Assembly (NCBI GenBank): GCA_026686845.1
Contig: JAIVEN010000015.1
Coordinates: 11,265,501 to 11,329,500, forward strand
Direction of reading: 5' to 3'
From: Adenanthera pavonina
Lineage: Eukaryota > Streptophyta > Magnoliopsida > Fabales > Fabaceae
DNA: 64,000 nucleotides
A model generated the notes under the pieces. The model was not told where the DNA came from. It searched no databases and saw only the letters and a list, made by a program, of their open reading frames with translations. How positions within the stretch are numbered: the stretch's first letter is position 1; every line of letters starts with the position of its first letter. A program made the position numbers and the translations under genes. Shown piece by piece: positions 51,595 to 62,558 of this stretch.

Positions 51595-54500
51595 CTAATT
51601 CTTTGAGTCATGAATAAGAATTTTTAGCCCTGCAAGATCCTTAACTCTAAAAAGGGTGACATATAATTGGTCATGTGTGAAAACATTATTTGATAAATAT
51701 AAACCAACATTCTTTAACGATTGGCCTTGACTCTTGTTTATTGCCATTACAAAAGAAACAATTAGAGGAAATTGCCATCTTTTAAATTTGAATGGCCACC
51801 TTATTTTTGATGGATTCATGTACATTCGATGTATAAGACCATGCTGGCCTGGATGAGCTCTATTTAATGTTATACCTTCAATCACATGTTTTTCAACACA
51901 AGAAATAACTAATCTGATCCCATTACACAATCCTAAAGACTGATCAATATTCCTTACAAGCATTAGAGGAATACCAATTTTCAAACATAGTCTATGTGGA
52001 GGGAGCACAGAACATTCAATGCTACTAAGAAATTCTGTGCTATATAGCTCATCAAAACAATCTCCCCCACTTGAATCCATAATCATAGAATTACAATTAT
52101 AGTACTCAAAGTGGTTGCCTGGAAATGTAGAACACGTACAATTGTTAGTTTTATTGACCACTTTAATAGTTGAAGCAAGAATTGCTCTATTTGTGAAAAA
52201 ATTCGAATTGCAACAATTTTTTTTCATTTTAGGAAATGTTGCTTCCACAATAGTCTGAATTGAATCACTGAAATCTTTAATAAGGAATTGAGTAGGAATT
52301 TCAATTTATGCAAAACTATCATAAGACAGGCCTATTTTTCCTTCACCAATATCAGGTATCCACTACACAAAATTTTCTGTCTCTTGACAATAATTAGATG
52401 AAATAGACTGTAGTCTCATGTTTTTGGTTAAGTGAAACACTTTGTAATATTGCCATAAATATGAATGATTAATAGATGCATTTACAATTTCAGCTCTAAA
52501 TCCCTTAGCAATTACAAGTAGAATCTAATAGAAATCACCTCCCATGACTACACACTTTCCACCAAATGGATGGATATGACTATTGGGATCAACCACTTGC
52601 ATAATGTCTTTGAATGATCTATCAACTACCTCAACACAATATCAGTTGATCATAGGAGCTTCATCCCATATAATTAATTTGCTTCTCTTGATTAACTTTG
52701 CAAGCAATGAGTCTTGTTTAATATTACAGGTGGAATCTTCATTGATAGAAATAGGAATTGCAAAAAGTAAGTGAGCCATCTTGCCATGAGGTAGCAAAGT
52801 TGCAGTAATTCCACTTGATGCAATAGCTAACACAATTTCACCCTTAAATCTAAGTATGGATGCTAACACATTTCATACAAAAGTTTTTCCAGTTTCAACA
52901 AAACCATTGATGAAGAAGAGATTAGCTAACTTTTTATCTGTACCACACATAATAGAATCAACAACATTTCTTTGTCAATATATTAAGCTACTCACCATGC
53001 TTTTAGCTTTAACCCTCCAAACTTCTCCATCAAGATTTAAATGTTGCAATATTATGTAATCAATAGGTTTTCCACCAATAAAATCAATTAGGAATGGCAA
53101 CTCAAGAAAATCAACTAAAATTTTCCCATTTCTTTGTAGGAATTCCTCTATTTCTCTCAAGGCAACATTTTCTTTATCTTTTTTAGACACTTGGATGTCT
53201 ACAAAAAATTATCTTCAACAACTATAAAATTTTTTAAAGGAGGAAAGAAGATAACATGACATTGATTTCATGAAAAAAAGGACATTTCAAAAGCTCAATC
53301 AAATATTCAAAAATTATTTTAAAAGCACGCACTTGATAATTCATAATCATTTCGTGGAATATAAAATAAATCTTCTCTAAGAATCTTTGATGTTTCTTTC
53401 CAAACAACTTTAAGTCTCGATGGTGAAAAGGACAATACCATATGAGCAAATAATTTTCTTAAAAAGTGGCCAGTCCCCCATATGGCAGCTTCCCTGGTAG
53501 CATTAATATATTCTTGATTATCATCTAAAAACCCTAATGTATAACATGCTTATCTATAGGATGTATACACAACATTGCCAAATATTCTAATAACCTCAAA
53601 TGAAGTTGGTCCTTTGACTTTTGCCAATAGAATACGAAGAAAATACAATTCACCTAATGTAGGGGGCACATGTTGAAGTCGTCCAATTGAAAATCCCTTA
53701 TTTCTTTCATGCCACTCTCTATGTGAATGATCATACACAAAACACTAAGAAAATTCTAAGTAAGTAAATGTTTTTGCAAAATCATTCTCAACATTACAAT
53801 TCATCCATGATAACAATATAGATTCATTTATTGTGGGATTTTGTAAAACATCATGAACTCTGTTTGAATTTGAATAAAGTATTAATGCTCACCAAGTAAA
53901 TAAAAAGTCAAACATCCCCCTGGAGGATATCTATGATGAATATCAAATCCAAAAATTCTCTAAACTGCTTCACAGGATGAAAAATATCTATAGTCATAAT
54001 ATTGTTGGATTTCATCATGTATGATTTCATATGAAGATTATTTATAGCATGAATATAAACTCACAATAACCCTATCATCTCCTTTTGTAACATATTTGAA
54101 AAAACATACTTAACAGACCTTAAATGGTTTGTTTTCTCAATATTTAAGTGAGCCTAAAACCTTTTTAATAGAAAAGGATTATATGGATAAACAAATTTGT
54201 TATCAAGCATCACACCTTTTTTTCCCACAATTTTGCCATCTCTTCATCTCATGTATGTTGGATACCCTTTGTCATCAATTTTGCTCTGATTTATAATTTT
54301 TTTTCAGAAAATCTTTTGTACACTTGTGTTTTTCCATATAACGAAATTTTGGATTTACTATCCCACATGAACCATGTATCATGAAAGACTCCACTAATTT
54401 GTATAGCAACGGATTGTGATTCTTGTCTGGTATCTCAATACAAATTAATCTATCAAGCTGCTGAGGAGTATGTACTCCACTCTGCTTATCCAAAAAAAGC

Positions 54501-55885
54501 ACAATATGCATATGTGGAAGTTCCCTTTTTTTTTAATTCAATGGTATAAATCTCTGAAAAGAAGGAAAGGTTTAAAAATGTTTATTAAACATGAAATAAA
54601 AGCATGATTAAAGAAGAAAATAATAAAATATTTCAGAAAAGATAGAAATAAAGTATCAGCTACAGCATGACCAAACACCTCTTCTTCTTGTATTGTATGC
54701 ATAAGCCCATCGACAAATAGCCATAGCATCTTAATAATTTTGTATCAAATATCATGCTCCTTCTGTGAAAGATGATGGAAGTATGATTCTCTTATCTATT
54801 CTAACAGCTTTCATTTCCCCCCAAGAATAGCATTAGATAATCCCTTATACATGTCAGCTCTCAATTGAGATTGATTGTTTCTAATGAATTGTAATTGTTG
54901 TGCTTCAACCATTGTATATGTGTCAACAATAAATTGCTGAAATAACTTGCCTGAATGAAGCAATACAAAATTTTCACATGTTCTTCTCTTCAATCTAAAA
55001 GCTAAAAATTCAGGGATGTTGACAAATTTTCTCTTGCCTTTCTTTTTTCTTGAGCCAAGCTTAAGTTCAATGTTAGATTCATATCCACCATATCCATATG
55101 GAAAAATCAAAGGACACTGCAGAGGAAGATAATCACTATAAAGTCCATTGATTCTTTTCCATTTTCTTGACTGCTTTTCTATGATAATATCTCTTTCACC
55201 ATATGAATAGTCAAAGTCACCCACAATTAATGCAGTTACATTAGATGAAGATGGTTCATTGTATGTTCACTGGTTGCTTGCACTCAGCAAGCGTATTTTC
55301 ATATCGATACACTTATTGGCTCTAATTACATTAGCGGCCATATTTTTGAACATACAAGTTTACCTCATTTAATGGATCCATATTCCTTCGAATAATCATC
55401 TCATCAAGTTGACATTCCGTATCGCGTGGGCTCACAAAAATCCGATTATTGATTTCATGCTCAATGTCATAAATATATAATTGAGAATAAACTGCACGAG
55501 ATCCAGTTGGTGACAATAAGCTACAAATGAAATGGTAATGTTGTCCAGAGATAACAAAGGAATATGGCCCTAGACAAAAAATTTGCCCAACTTTTCCAAC
55601 CATAGATGTAAATGAAAACATGTTATTATATGAGTAAATATTCTTGAGAAAATTCTTTAAATCAATGAAATTCTTGTCAAAGTACAAATGTCGCAAATAC
55701 TCAAGCACCTCTTACAACAAAGGTAAATTAATTTTCCCCTTAGTACAGCACAAAGAGAAAGTAGGCTCATCAAGACTTGAGCAACTCTTAATCCTCTCAT
55801 TAAACCAATATTTGCATTCATGAATAGCGTCTCCTTCATCAAGATAATCTGACCAAATCATAAGACACCTAACTGTTTTTTCCAT
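51595..55885 (-). pseudogene. Helitron Rep/PIF1-helicase gene, broken
   Basis: Read on the minus strand, pieces appear in the right order. First the Helitron-like N-terminal domain (DYLDEGDAIHECKYW, FSLCCTKGKINLPLL, then YNNMFSFTSMVGKV, FVISGQHYH, QLYIYDIEHEINNR). Next the FPYGYGGYE region with QFIRNNQSQLRADMYKGL. Then HIVLFLDKQSG..TPQQLDRLICIEIPD. Last a PIF1 helicase with Walker A GFVETGKT, Walker B IIWDEAPM and the C-terminal MAINKSQGQSL block. In plant Helitrons this protein nicks and unwinds DNA for rolling-circle transposition. The frame is broken many times; for example a stop follows INLPLL and another follows Walker A. The rolling-circle Rep tyrosine region could not be verified. It cannot make a working protein. 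Confidence 0.88.
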
Positions 55886-57591
55886 AATTAAACCATATAG
55901 CTAACTTCTAAATGACTCTTTATTATAATTCATTATATAATAGCACAATAACGAGCAGTGAAAATATGAATCTGACATAGCAATTTATTATATTTTATTA
56001 TATGGTCCATGAAACATGTGATATACCTAACAATGAGTTTGTTTTAAACTATCTTTGCGTAAATAAAGTTTTCATAAAGAAATAATTAACATGAGCTCAC
56101 ACCATACTTCCCTTTTGTAAAGTAAATTAAACTTACAAAAAACCTTAAAACATAGGAATGACAACCCAAATAAACAGGAATTCGAATAGAGGTAAGATTA
56201 ATTATGAGTGGCATATAGAAACTTATTGATCTGTTTTATATCTATCATAATATATCCAAGTTTTTCATTCTCGGTTTGGAATAGAAATCAGCGTATGAAC
56301 TTTTCTATTTTCCTTGATCTAAACCAATACTCTCTTGTCTCTCATCTCCCCCCTCCCAAAAAAAAATTAAAGCAGTACTCTCAACTTTACAAACACGTCG
56401 TTTTTATTATTATGCACGTAAACTTTGAAGTGGTCTCATTTTAATTTAATTTGACAAATTCATGAATCCTGACCTCAAATTTCAAATTCGTCGTCTTCTG
56501 TTGAGAACCCAATATAAACCCACAAATTCATTCTGTAATAATAATAATAGTAATAATAATAATAATATCCAAAAGGTGTGAATTAATTAAGAAAGAAAGA
56601 AAGTACTATATAGTAATTATACATATGTGACTTTTTTTTTTTGGTACATACAAAATATATACATACCTCAGTGAACCCTAAGCTTATTCAGTGTATGGGT
56701 ACCATCAATAAGCAATCAAATTTTTTATAAATTACCCAACTTATTCTTTCTTCTTTTCTCGCCAAAAAGAAAAAGCTAACTTATTGTTAAAGATTATCAC
56801 GCTGAATAATTCGATCAAAATTTTCTAGATACTCACACAAAAATCCTAAGTCCTATGCGTCAAACACGTCACAATAGTACAATAGCGCTAAGAAGTCAAT
56901 AATTTTTTAACAAAGTTACTAAACTTGAAATTTACATGCCACACTAAATAAGAAAATTTGTTCAAGATTGCATCCTAGCAAGGAAATACTTAGAAACACC
57001 ATTATATATATATATATATTTGTATATGAAGTTTTGGTTTTTATGAAAAAATTAATATTTAATGTCATATTAAATATTAATGTGATTGGAATACCATAAG
57101 AAGATATTTAGCAAAGTGTACTTTGAAAGTAGAGTTACACTTTTGATTCTTTTTAATAAAAATTATATATGTGTGTGTGGGCGTGATGAATATCGTCACC
57201 AACCAAATTTATGAAAAACTAATATGAAAAATTTTAAGTTTCTCCTCCTTATAAAAATCTAAAATATTTATAACTTCTGAATAAAATTATCAAAGTTAAT
57301 TTACATAGCACTTTAAATAAGAAAATTCATTTATCTCATTAAATAAAAAAGTTCATCTAACATTAAACTTCAGCAAAAAATACTTAGAACTACATTAATA
57401 TATATTTTTGTATATATATATATATATGATATATATGATTATTAAACCAATTCATAAAAAAGCTAAATGTAAGTCTAACTAAAATTTTATGTTGCTTCTG
57501 CTTATAAGACTGAAGTCCAAAGTCTTTCCCATGAAACAGGACACAACAATAGCTCATTAAATAAAATAAAGCGTACAATAATAATAAATAC
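55886..57591. other. A+T-rich interval upstream of the Helitron gene
   Basis: No confident gene. It contains a diverged tandem duplication (about 56930-57030 against 57297-57400), each copy with tttacat(g/a)(c)cac, aaataagaaaatt and aaatacttagaa, plus AT and AAT microsatellites. It could be the 5' part of the Helitron. Confidence 0.5.
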
Positions 57592-58121
57592 CATTATCTT
57601 CTTCAGGTTGAAATACACTTTCTTCAGTCAATTGCAGAAGGCCAATTGCTCTAGCACTAATTCTTTTGGGCATAAGATACTCTTCACTTTCCATGCCAAT
57701 CAAATGACTTTGCAGGACGCAGACCTACACGATACGGTAACAAAACAAATCAAAAAAATAATATCCAATGATTAACACAACGACACAAGATAGTATCCAC
57801 CTTCGACAGAACCACAGCACTCGTTGAATGCATAAATCCCCTCTGAGCTGCTACCAATTAAACTGAAGAGGGAAAAAAGGGGGAAATACCAAAAAGAAGG
57901 GAAAAAAACTTCTTTAGTCAAATTTGTAAAACAACACAGAAACTAAAGAGGACAAAAGGAAACAGACACATCGTACTTTGAATCAATAGATATCTGATTG
58001 CAACCCTGAAGCTCCTTACACACCGTATAAGACATTTCATAACCGCTTAATCTTTCAACACCCATTGATCTAGCAGTAACTCTAGCCGACGTCGAACCCT
58101 CTGCACTCTCAAGAACACAAT
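57592..58121 (-). pseudogene. Orphan three-exon gene fragment, product not recognised
   Basis: Three blocks on the minus strand (58121-57977, 57862-57787, 57724-57592) are bounded by AG acceptors and GT donors, and their phases join into one open frame of about 118 codons. The joined piece includes ARVTARSMGVERLSGYEM, then GSSSEGIYAFNECCGSVEGG, then SHLIGMESEEYLMPKR and a Glu-rich end. I do not recognise the family. There is no start or stop codon; upstream it runs straight into the duplicated HflX 3' end, and downstream no next exon is clear. It is best explained as a piece of a gene moved here, possibly Helitron cargo, or as the middle of a real gene whose other exons I cannot see. Confidence 0.4.
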
Positions 58122-58165
58122 CTGCAAACAAACACATAACACTTAAAAGGTACACATAACATTTA

Positions 58166-58528
58166 CAAGATTGCTTACATCCATAATGCAACTCTGTGCA
58201 TCACGACCCTAACTTCCTAAAATAATTACGCATAATTGTTAAAAGTAGCTTTAACATTTTGCTTCATATAAATCAGTAAATGCCCCTTGGTGACTGGAGT
58301 TGCATTCAACAATGTATAGGCCTTGAAGTTGTAGATATGTACTTCTTGAATCATGTTCGCTTAGTCCTTTGAAAGTAAAAAGGCTTTGTCCTTTGAAAAG
58401 TAAACACAAATGAGAAATGGTCAAAAGTGCAAATATCTCCTTTCAACTTTGAGTGGATGTAAATACCTCCGTAAACTAAGGTTCAACAAATTTTCACTTT
58501 CACTTTTACGTGTGATCATTTAAATTTA
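58166..58528 (+). repeat. Direct repeat copy 2: truncated HflX 3' end
   Basis: Similar to 48902-49260 in the same orientation. The HflX stop codon is mutated here (catcacgac instead of catcatagc) and no other HflX exon is nearby, so the copy has no coding role. A short internal duplication (gtcctttgaaaagtaaa) is private to this copy. Confidence 0.9.
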
Positions 58529-59550
58529 TTTTCCAAATTCTCTATTAACTGTCTTCCACGTAAAACTGGCCACTACTGACCTACCGTAACACAAAGGGAA
58601 CAGGCGGAAGTCTCTGTTTTGTGCCAGTTCATTGTGACAAGTTTGACGTGGAAGCGTGGTGGAGCCAAAAAATTATATTGGGGAGGCCAAAAAATGAAGA
58701 TGACCAAAACTACAAACCTCCACTTCGACATGTAAAACCCTTGTGACCCTCTCCTTCTATGAACGATTTGACTCAGCCCTGCCTCTCTTTGATTTCCAAA
58801 ACGCAATTGAGATCAATAAAAACCCAAGTCCAAACAAAATCACCAAACCCAATCCAAGGCGAAAATCATTGATCAAACAGGTAGTAGCTTTCTCATTGTC
58901 ACTTCACCCACATCGCACCACACCAAACTCTTCTCCAAATGGGCACAACTTGGCACTCTTAATTGAAAAAGTCAAGAGACAAGGCCCTGCCTATTCTCTT
59001 CGCTTTGCCCCACATGGAAGCCCATGAACGAAGTGAACACTACGTTGGAAAAAGATTTAAATGCATATATGTGAAAGTGCAAAGGGATCATCGTCAAATT
59101 TTGTAATTACCAAAGTATGATTTAAAGAAAAAAAAAGCCCAAGGGAGTTTAATTGTCTTTTGGGCCAGATATCAACGTTAATTTAAAACCCAGTTTTAGA
59201 CTAGAAAACAGGAATTTGGATCAACGTAAGCCAAGTCCGGGGTTTTCAAACTCAGAAGTTACAAGAACCTTCTTCTTGAACAGAAAAACGCGAACATATA
59301 AAATTAAAAAAAGAAAAAAGAGGGAATTCCCAAAGTCCCGAACCACCCTTCTCCTTCTCACCGATCTATCCTGAGCTGATGCGGTAATTTCTCGTTTTTT
59401 CTGCACTCGGTATCTCAGACTCCAGAGGCAGAGTTGATGCTAATTCTCTACACTGAGGGTTCAGATTGCGGCCGGAAACCCTAGAATGCGAAATTAGAGA
59501 GTTTTTTTGACCAAAAAAATTAGAGAGTTGAAAACTCACAAAGTTGAATA
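58529..59550. other. Promoter and leader region of the GT4 gene
   Basis: No convincing gene. A 94-codon ORF (58743-59027) has no familiar features. The last 200 bp before the ATG have CT-rich and T-rich stretches typical of plant leaders. Confidence 0.5.
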
Positions 59551-62500
59551 ATGGTGAAGCAGTCGAACTCCTGGATGGCAATGCCGAAGAACAAGTGGCC
59601 ATTGATGTTATTGGTACTGTTTTCTCTTTCAACGGTGATGGTGGTCTTCATGAGAGCCACATCTGATTCCTGCAACACGAGCACTGGTAGTAGAACGGAA
59701 CAGTTTGGACCAGAAGATAATCAAAGAAACACTCCGCTTCACTCAACCGTTCAAATCGGAAATTCGGCTCCAAGTCCTTTGGAATTCATGAAGTCCAAGC
59801 TTGTTCTCATGGTTTCTCACGAGCTCTCTCTTTCAGGTTCTTCCTCAAATCTCGTTTTCACGTCCGATTACAGCGATAAGCACGAGAAATACGAAGTACT
59901 AACTATGGATTCTTTTCTTCGCTAAACAATGCAGGAGGGCCTTTATTGTTAATGGAATTAGCATTTCTGTTAAGGGGCGTTGGTTCTGACGTTGTTTGGA
60001 TCACTTTTATGAAACCTCCAGAACCTGACGAGGTGATATATAGTTTAGAGAATAAGATGTTGGACAGAGGAGTGCAGGTGATCTTAACTTCTTTTTTCTT
60101 TTTTGGTTTATAGATAATTATTTCTTCAACCTTCCACATTTCATTGCTCTACGGTGCTGCTTGACAATAAATTTCATTTCCATTTGCTCTGGGGTCAAAA
60201 GAAATATTTGCTTCTAGACATCACAGTAAAGCAACATCAAGTTGCTTAAGCACTGCTATTCTTAAATATTTAATAAGCAGTTTAGGAAAGTTTACTTATG
60301 GCTAAAATCTAGTTTTTCTTCACCCTTTTACTGATGCCCCTCTTTAATTTTGTGTTTGACTTCTGATAGGTCTTTGCTGCCGATGGTGAAAAGGCTATAG
60401 ATACAGCTCTTAAAGCTGATTTAGTCATTTTAAATACTGCTGTAGCTGGGAAGTGGTTGGATGCTGTTCTCAAGGAAAATGTTTCCCGTGTTCTACCAAA
60501 GGTTTTGTGGTGGATTCATGAAATGCGAGGGCATTATTTCAAAATGGAATATGTTAAGCACCTCCCTTTTGTTGCAGGTGCCATGATTGATTCATACACC
60601 ACTGCAGAATTGTGGAAGAATAGGACTAGGGAGCGTTTAGGGTATGTTTCCAGTATCTTACAATGTGATTCAAAATTCTCTTTCCTACCTGTTCTGTGTA
60701 ATAAAGTTCATGTTGTGCTCTGTAGTGTTGTAATTTTCTTTATATCCATCTTTCATCTTATTCTTTGTTTGCACTGGTCCCATTCTGTAGGATTATAATG
60801 CCTGAAACTTTTGTTGTGCATCTCGGAAATAGCAATGAATTGATGGAAGTTGCTGAAAATAGTGTAGCAAAGAGGGTTCTTCGTGAGCATGTTCGGGAAT
60901 CTTTGGGAGTGAGAAATGATGATATACTTTTTGCCATCATAAATAGTATGCTTTCCTCCTTGATATTTACTTCTAATACTCATTTGATATGGCAATGTAG
61001 TTTATAGCTTGATTGACAGCTCTTGCTGTTTAGTTTTTCCCCTTTCTTTTGTTAAAAGGGGGAAGGGAGAGCAAAATGGCAGCAAGAAACTAAAATTTGT
61101 AATTTGCCTGCCAGAACCAAAGTTTGACATAAATTTTATGATTTTAGTCTAGCACAACTTGTTCCAAAGTTACTTTTTCCTTTATATCTGTTGGTCAGCC
61201 TTAATTTTGCTCATTGGATTATGAATCTTCAGTCTGGAAACTACTAGCTAGTCACAATCATAAATTCATTTGCTGAGGTGCATAAGACCCCTTTGATATG
61301 ACCAAGGAACAGCAAGGAACTAAAATTTGTAATGGCATGCCAAAACCTAGGTTTAATGTAAATTTTATGATTTTAGTCTAGCATAACTTGTTCTAAAGTT
61401 AATTTATCCCTTATATATGTTTGTCAGCCTTAATTTTCCTCATTGTACTATAAATCACCAGTTTGAAAACTACTAGCTAGTCACAATCATAAGTTCATTC
61501 ACTGAGGGCACATAAGACCCCTTTGATATGACCAAGGAAATGAAATTTTTGCAATATCTATTATACTCTTGTAATCATTACACAACGGTTTCTATCATTC
61601 TTTGTTACTTCTTTAAAATAGGGATACAGGTGTTATATTTTATCCCCAAAATTAGTTTTTATTTCACTTTTTATTCTATTCCATTATATGTATCAAATGA
61701 GCTCAAAGTGTGAAACGAGAGAGGTGAGGTTAGGGCTGAGGGAAGCAGAATGTGATAGGATTATTCCACTAGTTGCTGTTAGTTGCTTATGTAATAGATT
61801 GCAATATCTAATTAGGTGTAGTTCATGCCAATTGAGTCCTTCCATTTATATTGTCTCGTTTTACTACAAGTTTATAATTTGAGCACTAGGCATGATATGA
61901 CTGTAGGTGTTTCTCGTGGTAAAGGCCAGGATCTATTTCTTCGTTCCTTCCATGAAAGTTTGAAACTGATCCAGGGGAAGAAACTACAGATGCCAGCACT
62001 GCATGCTGTAGTTGTGGGGAGTGATATGAGTGCTCATACGAAGCTAGAAATAGAACTGCGCAAATTTGTCACTGAGCAAAAGATTCAGGATCGTGTTCAC
62101 TTTATTAACAAAACCTTGACAGTGGCTCCTTACCTGGCTTCCATTGATGTTCTTGTTCAGAATTCTCAGGTATTTTCCTATAATATGCATTATCAAGTTG
62201 AGTAGGAAACAATATATATATATATATATTACATTCTATTATTTCACAAAATGGAGTTGCTGTTTGGCTAAATGATTTTTCTACTCATAGTGGGAATCTT
62301 AGTTGCAAATTTATTTGTTTTGGTATCCATCAGGTATTAATGCAAACTTCAGTAAAGGACCAAAACAAAGACATATAGTTGATTTCGATGTCCCAAATAA
62401 TCAGATTTGTGTGATTATAATGGTTTTGGAATTCGTTTTCTATCCATAGATTTATATATCTCAACATTTTAAAATGTGCTTTCTCTTCATTTCAGGGAAG

Positions 62501-62558
62501 GGGAGAATGTTTTGGGAGGATAACCATTGAAGCAATGGCCTTTCGTCTGCCTGTACTG
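59551..62558 (+). CDS. Type II membrane GT4-family glycosyltransferase (last exon outside the window)
   Basis: Six exons in the window: 59551-59836, 59935-60077, 60370-60641, 60791-60945, 61907-62169, 62496-62558, in phase for 327 codons. A short basic N terminus precedes one transmembrane helix (about 17-34), as in Golgi type II enzymes. Then come a GT-B N-terminal half (LVLMVSHELSLSGGPLLL) and the C-terminal half (VSRGKGQDLFLRSF, ALHAVVVGSD, DRVHFINKT). It ends with GRGECFGRITIEAMA, the EX7E motif of retaining GT4 enzymes that binds the sugar-nucleotide. The exon after LPVL is missing: 62559 onward is intron to the window end. It matches the plant group of At1g75420/At1g19710 as I recall it; donor and acceptor sugars are unknown to me. 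Confidence 0.9.
61081..61540. repeat. 230-bp tandem duplication in intron 4 of the GT4 gene
   Basis: Unit 1 (61081-61310) and unit 2 (61311-61540) are adjacent and alike along their whole length. Both start agcaag(a/g)aactaaaatttg, share attttatgattttagtctagca and actactagctagtcacaatc, and end gacccctttgatatgaccaa. Confidence 0.9.

Larger units (their letters stand above)
50088..55885 (-). mobile_element. Decayed autonomous Helitron (minimum extent)
   Basis: The 3' terminus, read on the minus strand, ends with a short hairpin (GCACACTGTGC), then GGGGCCAGCACCT and CTAG, followed by a T outside: the Helitron signature of a subterminal hairpin, CTRR and insertion before T. Upstream on the same strand lie the remains of the Helitron Rep/helicase gene. 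The 5' TC end was not found. The element reaches at least to 55885 and may go past 58.5 kb if the gene fragments there are its cargo. Another repeat is nested inside (50727-51345). Confidence 0.7.

Noticed and set aside
51595..55885. Treating the Helitron ORFs as separate host genes (PIF1 helicase and others)
   Set aside because: Order, strand and content match one broken Helitron protein, and a Helitron 3' end lies downstream on the same strand.
58743..59027. 94-codon ORF upstream of the GT4 gene
   Set aside because: No recognisable motif, lies in the expected promoter region and has no splice partners.
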